The position numbers and the translations under genes are program-made. 64,000 nucleotides of DNA from Daucus carota subsp. sativus. Lineage: Eukaryota; Streptophyta; Magnoliopsida; Apiales; Apiaceae. The notes under the pieces are model-generated. The model saw nothing but the letters and a program-made list of their open reading frames with translations, made no database searches and was not told the DNA's origin. Of the stretch, positions 1 to 10,930 are shown piece after piece. How positions within the stretch are numbered: position 1 is the stretch's first letter; each line of letters starts with the position of its first letter. Location: contig NC_030387.2 of NCBI RefSeq assembly GCF_001625215.2, positions 4,554,501 to 4,618,500 of the forward strand, read 5' to 3'.

Positions 1-861
1 TATGTGAATGCAGGGGCCACAACACCCTATCCGCCGTTTAAACACCCATTTTAGGAATTTTCTCTTTAAGCTATAAAAAGGCTGGATGGATTGTTGTTAA
101 TGATCAATTGATAGGAACCATCTCCGTTGTAAATATAAATTTAAATGACTCGTTATTTTTTTAATTGAAAGTCAGACAGACCTGTAGCAATTTTTTTCCA
201 AAATCAGGTTGTTGATTACAAAATATCAGCAGGTTCAAGCTTATCATGCATCCTAATGAGTCGGGTACCAATCCATTCAAGATTGCAGAGTCCTTTGAAG
301 GGGTATACTGATTGTGGTTCGCTGCATTTGGTGGATAAAAATATCACAACACGCCGTTTGTGAAGTTCACAACCACACTCGAATGGTAACTGGCATTTTG
401 ACTTGCTAATACTGCTATTTGATAGATCAAATATCTTACAAATTGCTTAATGCAGTATTGGTGCTTTAATGCAATTTGTGAACTAAGAATTTTTTAGCTC
501 GGTTTGGAATACCCCGCATCGACAGTATTCAAAATTCATGACCTAAGATTTGTAATTGTAAGTGTAACTACAGTTTCATGAAGTAGAAGGCCTTCTTCTA
601 ATTCTCACACAGATTGGTATATACAGTAACCCGAAAACTCCCAGTACATTTGCTCATACAAAGAGGCAACCTCACCTGACAACCTTAAGTATGACTTGTA
701 AAGTGAAAGCAGATTATCCAAAATTCATGACCTAAGATTTGCAATCAAGAACAGTATAAGTTGAAAAGTAATCTTACAAGTGAATTTTTTACTCTGCATG
801 TAATACATAAATTTACTTCACAATGAACTAAAGAAATAACGAACAAGCCAGTTAGTTAAAT
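1..861. other. Intergenic sequence left of the DUF1262 array
   Basis: No gene is recognised here. A 23-bp sequence containing AATTCATGACCTAAGATTT occurs twice as a direct repeat, at about 530-552 and 719-741. The right part is presumably the 3' flank of the leftward-transcribed gene that ends at 862. Confidence 0.5.
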
Positions 862-2116
862 TCACTCCCACAAGCACTTGATTTGATGAGTATGCTTGAA
901 ATTATAAGTCATAACAACACTTCCATCCATTCTTTTCAGCACAAAGCTCTCCACCAAAACAAAGCATCCAAACTTTCTCCATCCTTCGGCACCTCTTTCA
1001 AACTCCTCCACTCTATCAACCCTCGTCATTCTATCATCACCGCCAAACCATCCAACTCTTTCCTCCTCCCATTTCATTCTCTCAACAATCTCCAAACTCA
1101 AACCTACACTCACTTCTTCTCCATCAATTCCAAAACTCTTGAACCACATCGTGTAATCAACCACATTGTTCTCATCCCACACAGCCTCCTTGCCTCCAAC
1201 CCATACAACTTCTCTTTGAACAACTGCATTAACCATTACAATGTTGCCATGATCAATACCATCACGCTCAAATATCTGTTCCCATCTTTGCTCAAGGGTC
1301 ATCTCGTAAAACACTGAATTTGCCATCTGATCTCTTGACGTTAGCATGTCATCTTTAATGAACATGAAAGGGCAATACCATTTTCCTATCACAACCACTT
1401 GTGAACTCTGGTGGGGCAGTGGAAAGTTTAAGTCAGGAAGGCGAGCACGAAGAGTAGAGTCAAGCCCTAGAGCCTCACCTAGTGTGTAGCTTCTTAGAGT
1501 ATGGGATTCAACTTCCCATCCCTTCCTCCTTAAAAAGTAAGGAGGCAAAGCACCATGAGCCACAGATTTGGCCAAAAAACCCCCATTTTTGTAATTAGCA
1601 ATCTCAAATTGCTGATATGTGTCACGAGGATCAAATGGTCTTGGCTTTACATCTTCAACTTCATCACAGCAACAAGTATTCATCATGTCTTCTTCTGTGG
1701 AACAAGCATAAGCCTTCCTGTGAAAAAAATATATAAATATTAGCTGACAAGATGTAAGAGCTTACATCTAAGAAAACACTTAATCTACGTAACTAAAGGA
1801 ATAATGCTTACCCTTTATGCTTTCCATGTGACTCGATCACGTAGTACAGGTTGCTGGACAATGGCTGGTTAATAACAGGAAAAAAGATAACATCTTGGTA
1901 ATGTCTATGCTTTCCTGAAGAATATGTAGTAGTTAAGTTCTTGTTCTGAGGGAAAGGCAGATCAATAAATTTTCGGTCCTTAGACATTCCAAAACAACTA
2001 TAAGTCACAGAGTCTTCATCTTCAAGGACTACATAGCCAGAATTCGGACCATCAGGAGGTAATGACCAAGACTCTGGATTACTTCTATAGTAAGAGAGAG
2101 GTCTCGTTACATGCAT
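862..2116 (-). CDS. DUF1262 family protein, intact copy 1
   Basis: DUF1262 is a plant-specific family without a known reaction, so no function is assigned. Exon 1 is 2116-1812 and exon 2 is 1717-862. The 94-nt intron has a GTAAGC donor and a CAG acceptor, and the join gives 1161 nt, or 386 aa. Exon 1 carries the family start (xVTRPLSYY), GPNSGY at residues 23-28 and the LPFPQNKNLTT block. Exon 2 holds KAYACSTEED, a Cys-rich stretch with CCC, KPRPFDP, YQQFEIANY, GEALGLDS, KWYCPFMFIKD, FYEMTLEQRWEQIFE and WEEERVGW, and ends HTHQIKCLWE. No signal peptide or membrane segment is evident, so a soluble protein is likely. The start was chosen because all paralogues begin at the same methionine. It is the leftmost member of the array and has a TATA box about 55 bp upstream. 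Confidence 0.87.
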
Positions 2117-2168
2117 GGTTACTCTTTTCTTGTTGTAATTCTCAGTTTGGTGCTACCAGAGATGGCAT

Positions 2169-2175
2169 TTATATA
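2169..2175 (-). promoter_or_regulatory. TATA box of DUF1262 copy 1
   Basis: On the minus strand the sequence reads CTATATAAATG, about 55 bp before the ATG at 2116. That leaves room for a transcription start about 25-30 nt downstream and a very short leader. Several other array members have a TATA-like sequence at a similar distance. Confidence 0.55.
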
Positions 2176-2381
2176 GATTGCTCATACATTTAATTTAGTT
2201 TCCTTAAACAACTACACAACATGCTCTTCTTGGAATGTTTTAGCAGAAGACTTACTCGGATGGTTCCCTTTGGTTGACATTTTAATTTGCTTGATTAGTA
2301 TCTTACATGCATGATACTCCACTAGACAAGCTATAAGACTTTCTGGAATGATTTGATTCGATTTACACATAAGTTCTACTC

Positions 2382-2383
<2 letters not shown>

Positions 2384-2438
<55 letters not shown>
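2384..2438. repeat. (TA)n microsatellite
   Basis: An uninterrupted AT dinucleotide run of about 55 bp. It abuts the left end of an inverted-repeat element that starts at about 2439. Confidence 0.95.
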
Positions 2439-2441
<3 letters not shown>

Positions 2442-3102
2442 TTGGGCTCAATGGAGACCAAAAATTTTGGAGTCATTAGAGACTACAAGATCTGCCGTTA
2501 AATAATATGGCAATTAATGGACATGATTAAATATTCTTTGTCCTGCATTTCTTATCCTGCATTTCTAATTTTGTAATATTAATAATTTACACTATTCTTG
2601 TCCTGCATTTCTAGTAATGTATTATTAATATTCTTGTCCTGCATTTCTTGTTTTTAGTTTTAATTCAAAACTATGTTTGTAATTTACACTATTCTTGTCC
2701 TGCATTTCTAGTAATGTAATATTAACAATTTGTCCCGCATATTTGTGATATATCTAAGTGTTATTTTGTCTTGCAACAAATTCAATTCGTTGCAGGATAA
2801 TGACAATGAGTTCAGTGCCAATCATAGCAGTGTCCAACTACATCTTTGTTTTGTATGCAATTATTATTTTTATTTGTTAGGATTTCGGTGATTGAACATC
2901 AATATTATGGAATTATTATTTTATGTTATGCAAGATTTAGAAGTACTGCTTGTTGTTCACCGATTTAGAAGTGCAGGACAGGATAGGGAGAGAAAACAAA
3001 TGTGCAGGACAAAAAATATGCAGTCGTTGGATGTTTAATGATTGGATGGCCAGGATTAGGTATCTACAGTCTCCAAATAATCCAGTCTACATAGAACTTT
3101 CT
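2439..3102. mobile_element. MITE-like non-coding element with imperfect inverted ends
   Basis: The left end (GAGTTGGGCTCAATGGAGAC...) and the reverse complement of the right end (GAAAGTTCTATGTAGACTGG...) can be aligned over about 45 bp, including GGAGACCA/GTAGACTG followed by TTTTGGAGTC/ATTTGGAGAC. It lies between TA runs. The interior repeats TGTCCTGCATTTCT several times at 2535-2710, with inverted copies (GTGCAGGACA) near 2970-3015. No coding capacity is visible. The element class is uncertain, because the TA-rich flanks hide any target-site duplication. Confidence 0.4.
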
Positions 3103-3124
3103 TATATATATATATACATATATT

Positions 3125-4212
3125 GGCCCTGTTCCACAACCAAAGGTGGATAACTAGTTAATTTTGTCCAACTGATCTATAACCATCCATTAAGTAGGCA
3201 ACGGCTAGGATTAAAAAGTACTAAGCTACATAATATAGCGTTTACGCTATATGATATAACGTAAGAACAGTAAAAAATGAGTACCCAGCGTGGGGAGAAG
3301 CGGAGTCACAAGTCTTAAGAATCCTTTGAGAATGCAGCGTCACAAGCCTTAATAATCTCAAAAGCGAGCTTCAAAAAATGTGTCCCAAGTGTTCCGGTAT
3401 AAACAGTAAAGTCCTGCACATTAAAGTCCTGCACATCTTGCCTGATAAATCCCCAGGAGGTCTTTTTTATATTTGAAATTTTTTTTATTTAAAATAATGT
3501 ATATTTTAAATTATTATAAAATTATGCACAATAATTACACATATCACTAAAAAATTTAAAATCAATTAATTTATTTAATTCTCATTTTTTAAGTTAATCT
3601 TATTTATATTTATTAATATTTCATGTTATATATATTATTTGTTTAAAGTACAATAATTCATATTTGTTTTTAGATATTTTGTTTTTTTATATTAGCAAAC
3701 AAAATAATATTAAATTCTTGTAACTATTTTATCTATTTTAATTTATATATCCACTTTTTTAAAATTAATATTATTTTCAATTCAACTTTCAAAAAATTTA
3801 ATTTAAGATATTCCATTACTTAAATGATCAGTAATATATTTATACTTTCTATTTTCAAAATCAGTTATATATGATATATCATATTTATACTCTGTTAACT
3901 TAATTGCACAACGCATTCTAATCTAAATCCAAGAAAAACAAATTTACGTGCACATGCATGCATTATGCGCACGCACGTCACACTAAAATTTATATTATTT
4001 AGACACGGTGCAATCGAATGGAGGGATTTGATGATGCATGTGTGAGCAGCGAAGAAGTAAACACCGCAGAAGAGTCCGAGGGAAAATAGGGCGTATACGC
4101 TCTATTATATGACGTAAGTCTAGTTCATCTTGCCATTGGTTGCGTTTTCGGACGGTTACAGATGGGTTGGTTGTATAAGTTAATTTCACCAACTGTGGTT
4201 GGTGAACGGTTT

Positions 4213-4214
<2 letters not shown>
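3125..4214. mobile_element. Non-autonomous DNA transposon, about 1.1 kb, long imperfect TIRs
   Basis: The left end GGCCCTGTTCCACAACC and the reverse complement of the right end GGAAACCGTTCACCAACC begin inverted repeats that can be followed inward for about 65-75 bp, both reaching a shared ATCTRTAACCRTCC. The element sits inside TA-rich sequence. Its interior is very AT-rich and carries two related TATACGCT...GACGTAAG-type motifs, near 3236-3262 and 4090-4115. No transposase is seen. The ends suggest a PIF/Harbinger- or hAT-type MITE; the TA flanks prevent a safe call on the target duplication. Confidence 0.55.

Positions 4215-4258
<44 letters not shown>
4215..4258. repeat. (TA)n microsatellite
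   Basis: A pure AT run of about 44 bp directly at the right end of the element at 3125-4214. Confidence 0.95.
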
Positions 4259-4261
<3 letters not shown>

Positions 4262-4395
4262 AAAGTTTTATGTGAACCAGCTGCTGACTTCTTTGTTCTT
4301 TGTAAAGAATTGGGCATGTTGGCTCGTTCAAAGTAGACTCTTGATTAAATTTCAGAAATTTTGTAGAGTCCGAAGTGAATCTTGACCTGCACCGC

Positions 4396-4497
4396 ACAGA
4401 TAGACAATCATGTGACTGGTAAGGTTGCTCATCTGATTCAACTGAATAGATAGACTATCATGTGCACTGGTAAGATTGCTCCTTTGATTCAACTGAG
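4396..4497. repeat. Two-copy direct repeat, about 50 bp
   Basis: AGATAGACAATCATG...GATTCAACTGA is followed at once by AGATAGACTATCATG...GATTCAACTGA. The two units differ at a few bases and one indel. They lie just downstream of the DUF1262 exon-1 fragment that ends near 4541. Confidence 0.8.
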
Positions 4498-4540
4498 TAG
4501 ATTATCTGTACATAGTTACAGAAAATACATAACACAATAC

Positions 4541-4653
4541 ATCTCAGATTCTTCGTCTTGAATGACTATATAACCTGAATTTGGACACTCTGGAGGTAAC
4601 GAAAGAGATTCTGGATTCCTACTATACTGAGAGAGAGGCCTGGTCACATACAT
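4541..4653 (-). pseudogene. DUF1262 exon 1 fragment
   Basis: The minus strand reads MYVTRPLSQYSRNPESLSLPP, then CPNSGYIVIQDEESEMY, which are the first ~38 residues of the family's exon 1. The similarity then stops. The LPFPQN and NQPLS blocks, the intron and exon 2 are all missing. The start codon is intact at 4653. It is a truncated duplicate that probably makes no product. Confidence 0.8.
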
Positions 4654-5195
4654 TGTTTTCTTTTTTAGTAATTCGTAGTTAAGTGCTACCCCAGACAGCA
4701 TAAATATGTTGTTTGTACAAGAAGATTACTTCAAATCAGATAACTTGTACACGTTAAAACAAGCTATTCATTTTAATATTAATTTTTTGTTTGCTGAAAG
4801 TGATTATGAGATATTAATACTATGTAACATTCATCTATATGACTCACATTCATCTTTATTTTTATTTTTCCAGCATATCTTCTGTATGAGATATATAACA
4901 GTCCCTTGTACATCACACATGATCATTAGAACAGAAATTATAAAACTGAATTATGCAAAGTACTTGTTGATGTTTCCTGTAACTAGTTTAAAACCCGTGC
5001 AAGGCATCGACCTCAGTATCACACATAGTAAAGAATTTATCCATAACTTTAAACATCCTTGGATTTAATTAAGCTTTGATTAAACAGGTGCACAGACAAA
5101 CAAACTACAATTTAATAGAATGCAAAGATAGATATTATTATGAAACAATGAAATTGAAAATATATAAGATTTACATAACACAACTAAATTAATAA

Positions 5196-5651
5196 GGCTT
5201 AATGACCTTTTAGCCCTCGAAGTATGGGTGGAAGTTCCGATGCGGTCTCGAAGTTTAAAAACGTACCTTTCAACCCTCAAAGTATCTTTGTCGTACCTTT
5301 TAGCCCTTATGGCGTATACCGGAATATAACGGGGTGGACAAAGTTGACATTTCACACGTGAGGGTTAAAAGGGGCATTAAACATTAAGGGTTAAAAAGAA
5401 CATCTAATGTATTTTAATGTATTCTTTAGGGGTTAAAAAGAATGAGATGTATACTTTAAGGGTTAAAAGGTACGCCCAAACTTCACCCCGAATATGAATT
5501 GTCAAGTTTATCCCCCGATTTATACCGGTATTTTTAAAAAGGACTAAAAGGTACGATAAAGATAATTTGAGGGTCGAAAGGTACGTTTTTAAACTTCGAG
5601 GCCGCATCGGAACTTCCACCCATACTTCGAGGGCTAAAAGGCCACTAAGCC
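5196..5651. mobile_element. Mutator-type MITE with 9-bp target duplication
   Basis: A 456-bp element flanked on both sides by AATTAATAA (5187-5195 and 5652-5660), a 9-bp direct repeat typical of Mutator-like elements. The left end GGCTTAATGACCTTTTAGCC and the reverse complement of the right end GGCTTAGTGGCCTTTTAGCC start near-perfect inverted repeats of about 110 bp. The arms repeat a short purine/pyrimidine motif (AAAAGGTACG / CGTACCTTTT). It is non-coding; open frames inside it are chance. A fragment of the same family occurs at 31946-32010. Confidence 0.88.
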
Positions 5652-5739
5652 AATTAATAAATGACAAACAAACCAGTCTTTAGAAAGGATCAGTTAGACT
5701 TTAACTCTTGAATATTGAAATGAAGAAACTAAAAAAATT

Positions 5740-7021
5740 TCACATCCAAAGGCACTTGAGTTGCTGAGTGTGCTTGAAATCATAAGTCATGACCACACTT
5801 CCGTCCATTCTTTTCAACACGAAACTCTCCACCAAAACATAGCAGCCAAACTTCCTCCATCCTTCGACACTTCCTCCAAACTCCTCAACTCTTTTAACTC
5901 TCACTTCCCTTTCCCCTCCATCAACCCATCCAGCCCTTTCTTCCTCCCATTTCATTCTTTCGAATATCTGTGAACTCAATCCTATGCTCACTTCTTCTCC
6001 TTTACTCCCAGAACTCTTAAATTCTATAATATTGTGAACCACATTCTTCTTATCTGGCTCTCCCTCCCTGTCTCCAACAAATATAACTTCTCTTTGAACA
6101 ACCGCGTCAACCATTACAACATTGCCATGATTCATATTGTTGCACTCAAATATCTGTTCCCATCTTTGCTCAAGTGTCATCTCATAAAACATTGAATTTG
6201 TCATTTGATCTCTTGAAGTTAACGCTAGCTCCATCTTTAATGAACATGAAAGGGCAATACCATTTCCCTATCACAACAGCTTTTGAACTCAAGTCAGGAA
6301 GACATGCACGGAGACTAGAGTTGAGCCCTAGAGCCTCGCCTAGAGTGTAGTTTTTTGGAGTCTTGGTGTTAATTTTCCATCCTTTTCTCCTCAAAAAGTG
6401 TGGAGGGAAAGAATCCTGAGCTACAGACTTGGCATAAAATCCACCCCCTTCATTGCATGCAGTTTCATAATTAGCAATCTCAAATTGCTGGTGTGTGTCA
6501 GAGGGATCAAATGGTCTTGGCTTTACATCACTAACACTACTGCAGAAACAGCAAGTAGTCATGTCTTCTTCCTTCGAAGAAGCATATGCCTTCCTGGAAA
6601 TAGAATCAAATGGATCAACACATTAGCAAATACTTATTGTATATAACTTTAAAAATAATGTTAACTATAATAAATTTCAATTTTCATGATTTAGAACATA
6701 CCCTTTGTGCTTTCCATGTGGCTTGATCGCGTAGTACCGGTTACTTGACAATGGTTGATTAAGAACAGGAAAAAAAGTTACATCATGGTAAGAAGTATGT
6801 TGTTCTTGTCTATGGTGGGTGCCTGTATATCTAGTTGTCAGGTTCTTGTTTTGAGGGAAAGGCAAATCAACAAGGTCCCGGTCTTTCCACAATCCGAAGC
6901 AGCAGAAAATCTCAGATTCTTCGTCTTGGATTACCAAATAACCTGAATTTGGACCCTCAGGAGGTAATGAGAGATCTTCTGGATTATTCAGATAATGAGA
7001 GAGAGGCCTGGTTACGTACAT
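5740..7021 (-). pseudogene. DUF1262 family, near-complete copy with one frameshift
   Basis: Exon 1 is 7021-6702 and exon 2 is 6593-5740, with a normal intron between them (GTATGT donor, CAG acceptor). The join gives 1174 nt, one base more than a multiple of three. The frame changes just after the conserved MFIKDG block (about 6215-6235): the upstream frame reads on through SVNFKRSND, while the conserved TSRDQMTNSMFYEMTLEQRW continues in another frame. The FPLS stretch before KAVVIGKWYC is also missing, and the last residue is M instead of E. Both halves are otherwise well conserved, so the break is recent or a sequence error. If translated, it would give a protein truncated near residue 230. 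Confidence 0.8.
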
Positions 7022-8550
7022 GGTTGCTCTTTTCTTGAAGCAAGTCTCAGTTTTGTGTACAGATTTTTTAGAACAAGAAGATTAAATTAGCTTTATTTGC
7101 TGCAACAACACCAGTTACCCTTTTCTATGGTAAATTGAATGCCAGTTGTTGTATTTTAAGTGTTTAGCAAAGACTTGCTTGGATGGTTCCTTTAGGTTGA
7201 CATTTTTGTTTGCTCAGCTCTGTAAACTACATGCTCTCCGCTATACAAGCTAAAGACTTTCTGGCCTCATTGCTCAGATAAATGATGACCGGAGATTGCT
7301 TGCTTCTATACATCTTAACCTAGTTATTCTCTTTGATGTTGACTAATGGCATTTTAACAGATTTTTTTTATAAAAAAAATCTTGACTAGTTCAATATTAC
7401 TTAGCATTGCCATTTCACAGCTCAATCAAATATTGCATAAACTTTTAGAAGTCTTTATGCTGAATCAAGTGGCTGCTAATGCTGGCTGTCATGAATACAT
7501 TCAAATTAGAATCTTAAGAACTTAATACCGATGAAGTTCTGTCAGGTCTCAGATTCAAGTTCCATACATACGTCAAAAACTGCATATCAATTGTCGATAC
7601 AGATTTTTTTTATATTTTTATAAAAAGTTATTCCACCTTATATTAGGCGGAGAATCTACCATACATATTCGAAAGCACTAGCTCTCCATAAAATTTGGGC
7701 TAGTCGTTTGATGAGGTTGTGAGAACAAGGGAATGCTTTCTTCTCATCCAATCTCTCTACCTTGTACATGTCGTTTCATTCAAGTTTTTTCATCATTAAA
7801 AGTGAATATCCTTCGTTATTCGTTAACAAATTTAGGGGTGCATACTGTCAAAAAAAATTGTTTGAGACCAAATCGAAAAAGCGCCTAAATATAAGGGGTG
7901 CAAAGTGGCAATCACTCAAATATATATGATAAAGTGCTTTGACGATGAGAGACCTTTCGGATATTATTCCTCGGCATTAACATCAAAACAAGAATTACTT
8001 AATTTCATTAATTCACCATTAACCAATGCACATATATAAAGGGTCACAAACAGATTGTCTGATTATTAAATAAGAGAATGTCTGATCATCAAATAAGAGA
8101 GCAATTACTTGGAGACCTATGGAACAAGGCTACTGCATCAGGGTCTGTGAAGGTTTCTGATGTATGCACATAGAGGCTAACAGTCTTGTAACACTAGAGA
8201 ACAGGATAGAAACTACATATATCAATAATAGCAGGTCAGTTAGCATCAATTCATTCTCAAACAAAGTAATTTGTGTATTTTTTTGCGAGTCTGCAGAATA
8301 CTCTATTTTCGGGTATGCTAATCAAACCACTAAAAAGTAGTGTACAGTGAAATATTAGAAGATGCTGGTGCATTGGAGTATCCTCATCGAAGGATGAGGA
8401 TGACCTCAAGATTTCCTTTTTTGATACATAAAACCAAGACTGAAATGAAAATCTCTCTTTACAAAACATAACTAACAGATAACACACTGTCTTATATAAA
8501 AAAAAAAGAAAGAAAGATAACACAAGAAATAAAGAACAGGCAAACGTAAT
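7022..8550. other. Intergenic spacer
   Basis: It contains the upstream region of the frameshifted copy at 5740-7021, with a TATA-poor leader, and the 3' flank of the next gene. Near 7830-7920 the phrase AGGGGTGCA occurs twice about 65 bp apart. No gene or clear element is recognised. Confidence 0.4.
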
Positions 8551-9829
8551 TCACTCCCACAGGCACTTGAGTTGATGAGTATGCTTAAATTCACGAGTCA
8601 TTACCACACTTCCATCCATTCTCTTCAACAGAAACCTCTCCACCAAGACAAAGCATCGCAACTTCCTCCATCCTTCGACGCTTCCTCCAAACTCCTCCAC
8701 TCTATTAACCCTCATCACTCTTTCATCTCCACCAACCCATCCAGCTCTTTCTTCCTCCCATTTCATTCTTTCAACAATTTCCACACTCAATCCTACACTA
8801 ACTTCTTCTCCATTAGTCCCAAAACTCATAAACCATATAGCATTATCAACCACATTCTTCTCATCCCACACAGCTTCCCTGCCTCCAACCAATACAACTT
8901 CTCTTTGAACAACTGCATCAACTATTACAACATTGCCATGATCAATCATCTCGCGTTCAAATATCTGCTCCCATCTTTTGTCAAGTGTCATCTCATAAAA
9001 CATTGAGTCTGCCATCTGATCTCTTGACGTCAACCTTCCCTCTTTAATGAACATGAAAGGGCAATACCATTTCCCCACCACTACAGCTTCTGAACTCTTC
9101 GAGGACAGTGGAAAGTTCAAGCCAGGAAGGAGTGCACGAAGAGTAGAATCAGTCCCCAGAGCCTCACCTAGTGTGTAGTTTCTTGGGGTTTTAGTCTGGA
9201 TTTCCCAACCTTTTCTCCTTAGAAAGTGAGGAGGGAAAGCATCCCGAGCCACAGATTTGGCATAGAAACTACCCCCTTGATCGCATACGGTTTCATAATT
9301 AGCAATCTCAAATTGCTGATATATGTCATGAGAGTCAAATGGTCTTGGCTTTACATCTTTAACTACATCAGCGAAACAGCAAGTAATCATGTCTTCTTCC
9401 GTTGAACAAGCATATGCCTTCCTGGAAATAGAAGCAACAGATCAACAAATGATCGTACATCTGATTAGCAACTAAATAAACAGAGCATAAATATCTTGAT
9501 TTTAACACTTACCCCTTATGTTTTCCATGTGGCTCAATCGCGTAGTACCGGTTACTGGACAAAGGTTGATTAAGAACAGGAAAAAAGGTAACGTCATGGT
9601 GAGAAGTATGTTTGTTTTTTCCGGTACCTGATGAATATCTAGTAGTCAAGTTTTTGTTCTGTGGAAAAGGCAGATCAATAAGTTCCCGGTTTTTGCACAA
9701 TCCAAAGCAATAGTAAATCTCAGATTCTTCATCTTGGATTACAAGATAACCTGAATTTGGACCTTGGGGTGGTATCGAGAGATATTCTGGATAATTTATG
9801 TATTGAGAGAGACGCCTAGTCACATACAT
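8551..9829 (-). CDS. DUF1262 family protein, intact copy 2
   Basis: Exon 1 is 9829-9513 and exon 2 is 9421-8551. The 91-nt intron has a GTAAGT donor and a CAG acceptor, and the join is 1188 nt, or 395 aa. All family blocks are present in order: MYVTRRLSQY, GPNSGYLVIQDEESE, LPFPQNKNLTTRY, FFPVLNQPLSSNRYY, then in exon 2 KAYACSTEED, KPRPFDSHDIYQQFE, YTLGEALGTDS, GKWYCPFMFIK, FYEMTLDKRWEQIFE, WEEERAGW and HTHQLKCLWE. A Gly-Gly run after the FEIANYETVCDQ stretch adds a few residues compared with copy 1. A TATATATAAT motif at 9891-9900, about 62 bp before the ATG, fits the promoter position seen for copy 1. No targeting signal is visible. Confidence 0.88.
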
Positions 9830-9890
9830 GGTTACTCCTAGCTTTCTAGTAATTCTGTTCTGCAGAGTTCTACCAGAAATATCACATGTC

Positions 9891-9900
9891 TATATATAAT
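9891..9900 (-). promoter_or_regulatory. TATA box of DUF1262 copy 2
   Basis: TATATATAAT on the plus strand reads ATTATATATA on the coding strand, about 62-71 bp before the ATG at 9829. Confidence 0.5.
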
Positions 9901-10199
9901 TTTTTAGAGAAGATTTTTCAATTCAGATTGCTTGGACAAGTATAACAAGTAAATCATTTCTATGTTAAATTATTTACTTGGTATACTATGTCTCTATCAA
10001 ATAAACCAAAATATGCGACTCGTTCATTGAAAAACAAATGCTGAGATATTATTTTGAAATATCAACAGAAGACTTTGTGATGTAGCTTTAAATATTCTGA
10101 TATTGTTAGATATTTTAGCTAGAAGAAGATTCCTTGGAAGATAAGGCTCCAAAGAAAGATCAATTACGCTATCTCTTATATATCAAATGAGAAACCTGA
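9901..10199. other. Upstream flank of copy 2, no gene seen
   Basis: AT-rich sequence that includes the distal promoter of copy 2 and the junction with the exon 2 fragment starting near 10200. Nothing else is recognised. Confidence 0.4.
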
Positions 10200-10485
10200 T
10201 AGAATTTAATCCAACAGGCATGCACCTGATTTGATGAGTATGCTTGAAATCATAACTCTTAACCACACTGACCCATCCGACTCTTTCTTCCTCCCATTTC
10301 ATTCTCTCGACGATCTCTAAACTGAATCCTACACTTACTTCTTCTCCTCTGCTCCCATAAGTCGTAAACATTATAGTGTTATCCACCACATTCTTCTCAT
10401 CCCATGCAGCCTCCCTGCCTTCAACCAATACAACTTCTATTTGAACAACTGCCTCAACCATTATGACATTGTCATGATCATTATT
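10200..10485 (-). pseudogene. DUF1262 exon 2 fragment with internal deletion
   Basis: The minus strand reads VMVEAVVQIEVVLVEGREA, DEKNVVDNTIMF, EEVSVGFSLEIVERMKWEEERVGWV, and then jumps straight to SVVKSYDFKHTHQIRCM. About 40 residues (the GGDER...GWRKFGCYVLVESFVLKRMDG part) are missing without a frame break. The normal stop is gone, and everything upstream, including all of exon 1, is absent. It is a remnant lying between intact copies 2 and 3. Confidence 0.85.
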
Positions 10486-10930
10486 GTATGTATTTGAATT
10501 TCAAGGGGAATTCAGTTGAACTGTCGTGTATCTTTTAGGTCTGATTTGGGTGACAACGTTCTATGCTAGTTGAAGCACTGCAGAACACAATGTTCTGCAG
10601 TACATGAAGAAGAACTTGCAGTCCAAGTTAGTACAAACCCATGTAAAACAAACACAGTCATTTTACAACATTTATACAGTACAACTAAAACACTTTTAAA
10701 CACATAAAGGCTCCAAAGTCCCCTGATAAATATTTGCTGTAACATACCAAGCCACTGTAAATTGGTTCGTCTGTATAAAGCCGGTTCCTCCTACAATCAC
10801 GTCAGGAACTAAAATTTACAGCGCAGCTTGTAATGTTACAGCAAACACTTGTTAGGAACATGAACTATCAAATATACAGCAAACAAGGGAGTGCTTGAGC
10901 TAAATCAAACAAGGAAAAACACGAATAAAT
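10486..10930. other. Intergenic, no gene seen
   Basis: A short inverted CTGCAGAACA...TGTTCTGCAG lies at about 10578-10600. The rest is AT-rich 3' flank of the gene ending at 10931. Confidence 0.4.

Noticed and set aside
883-1317. Plus-strand open frames of about 144 aa opposite exon 2 of several DUF1262 genes (also at 8572-9006, 13626-14120 and 21665-22099), similar to one another
   Set aside because: They are antisense to a conserved coding exon, so they are similar because the sense strand is. They have no promoter, splice or start context of their own, and they shorten when the sense sequence drifts.
2212-2451. Open frame with a YIYIYIYIYI run (and others at 2950-3153 and 4125-4397)
   Set aside because: Translation of TA microsatellites and transposon ends; not protein-like.
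5080-5667. Two open frames in inverse orientation inside the Mutator-type MITE
   Set aside because: They lie entirely in the inverted repeats of a non-coding element and mirror each other.
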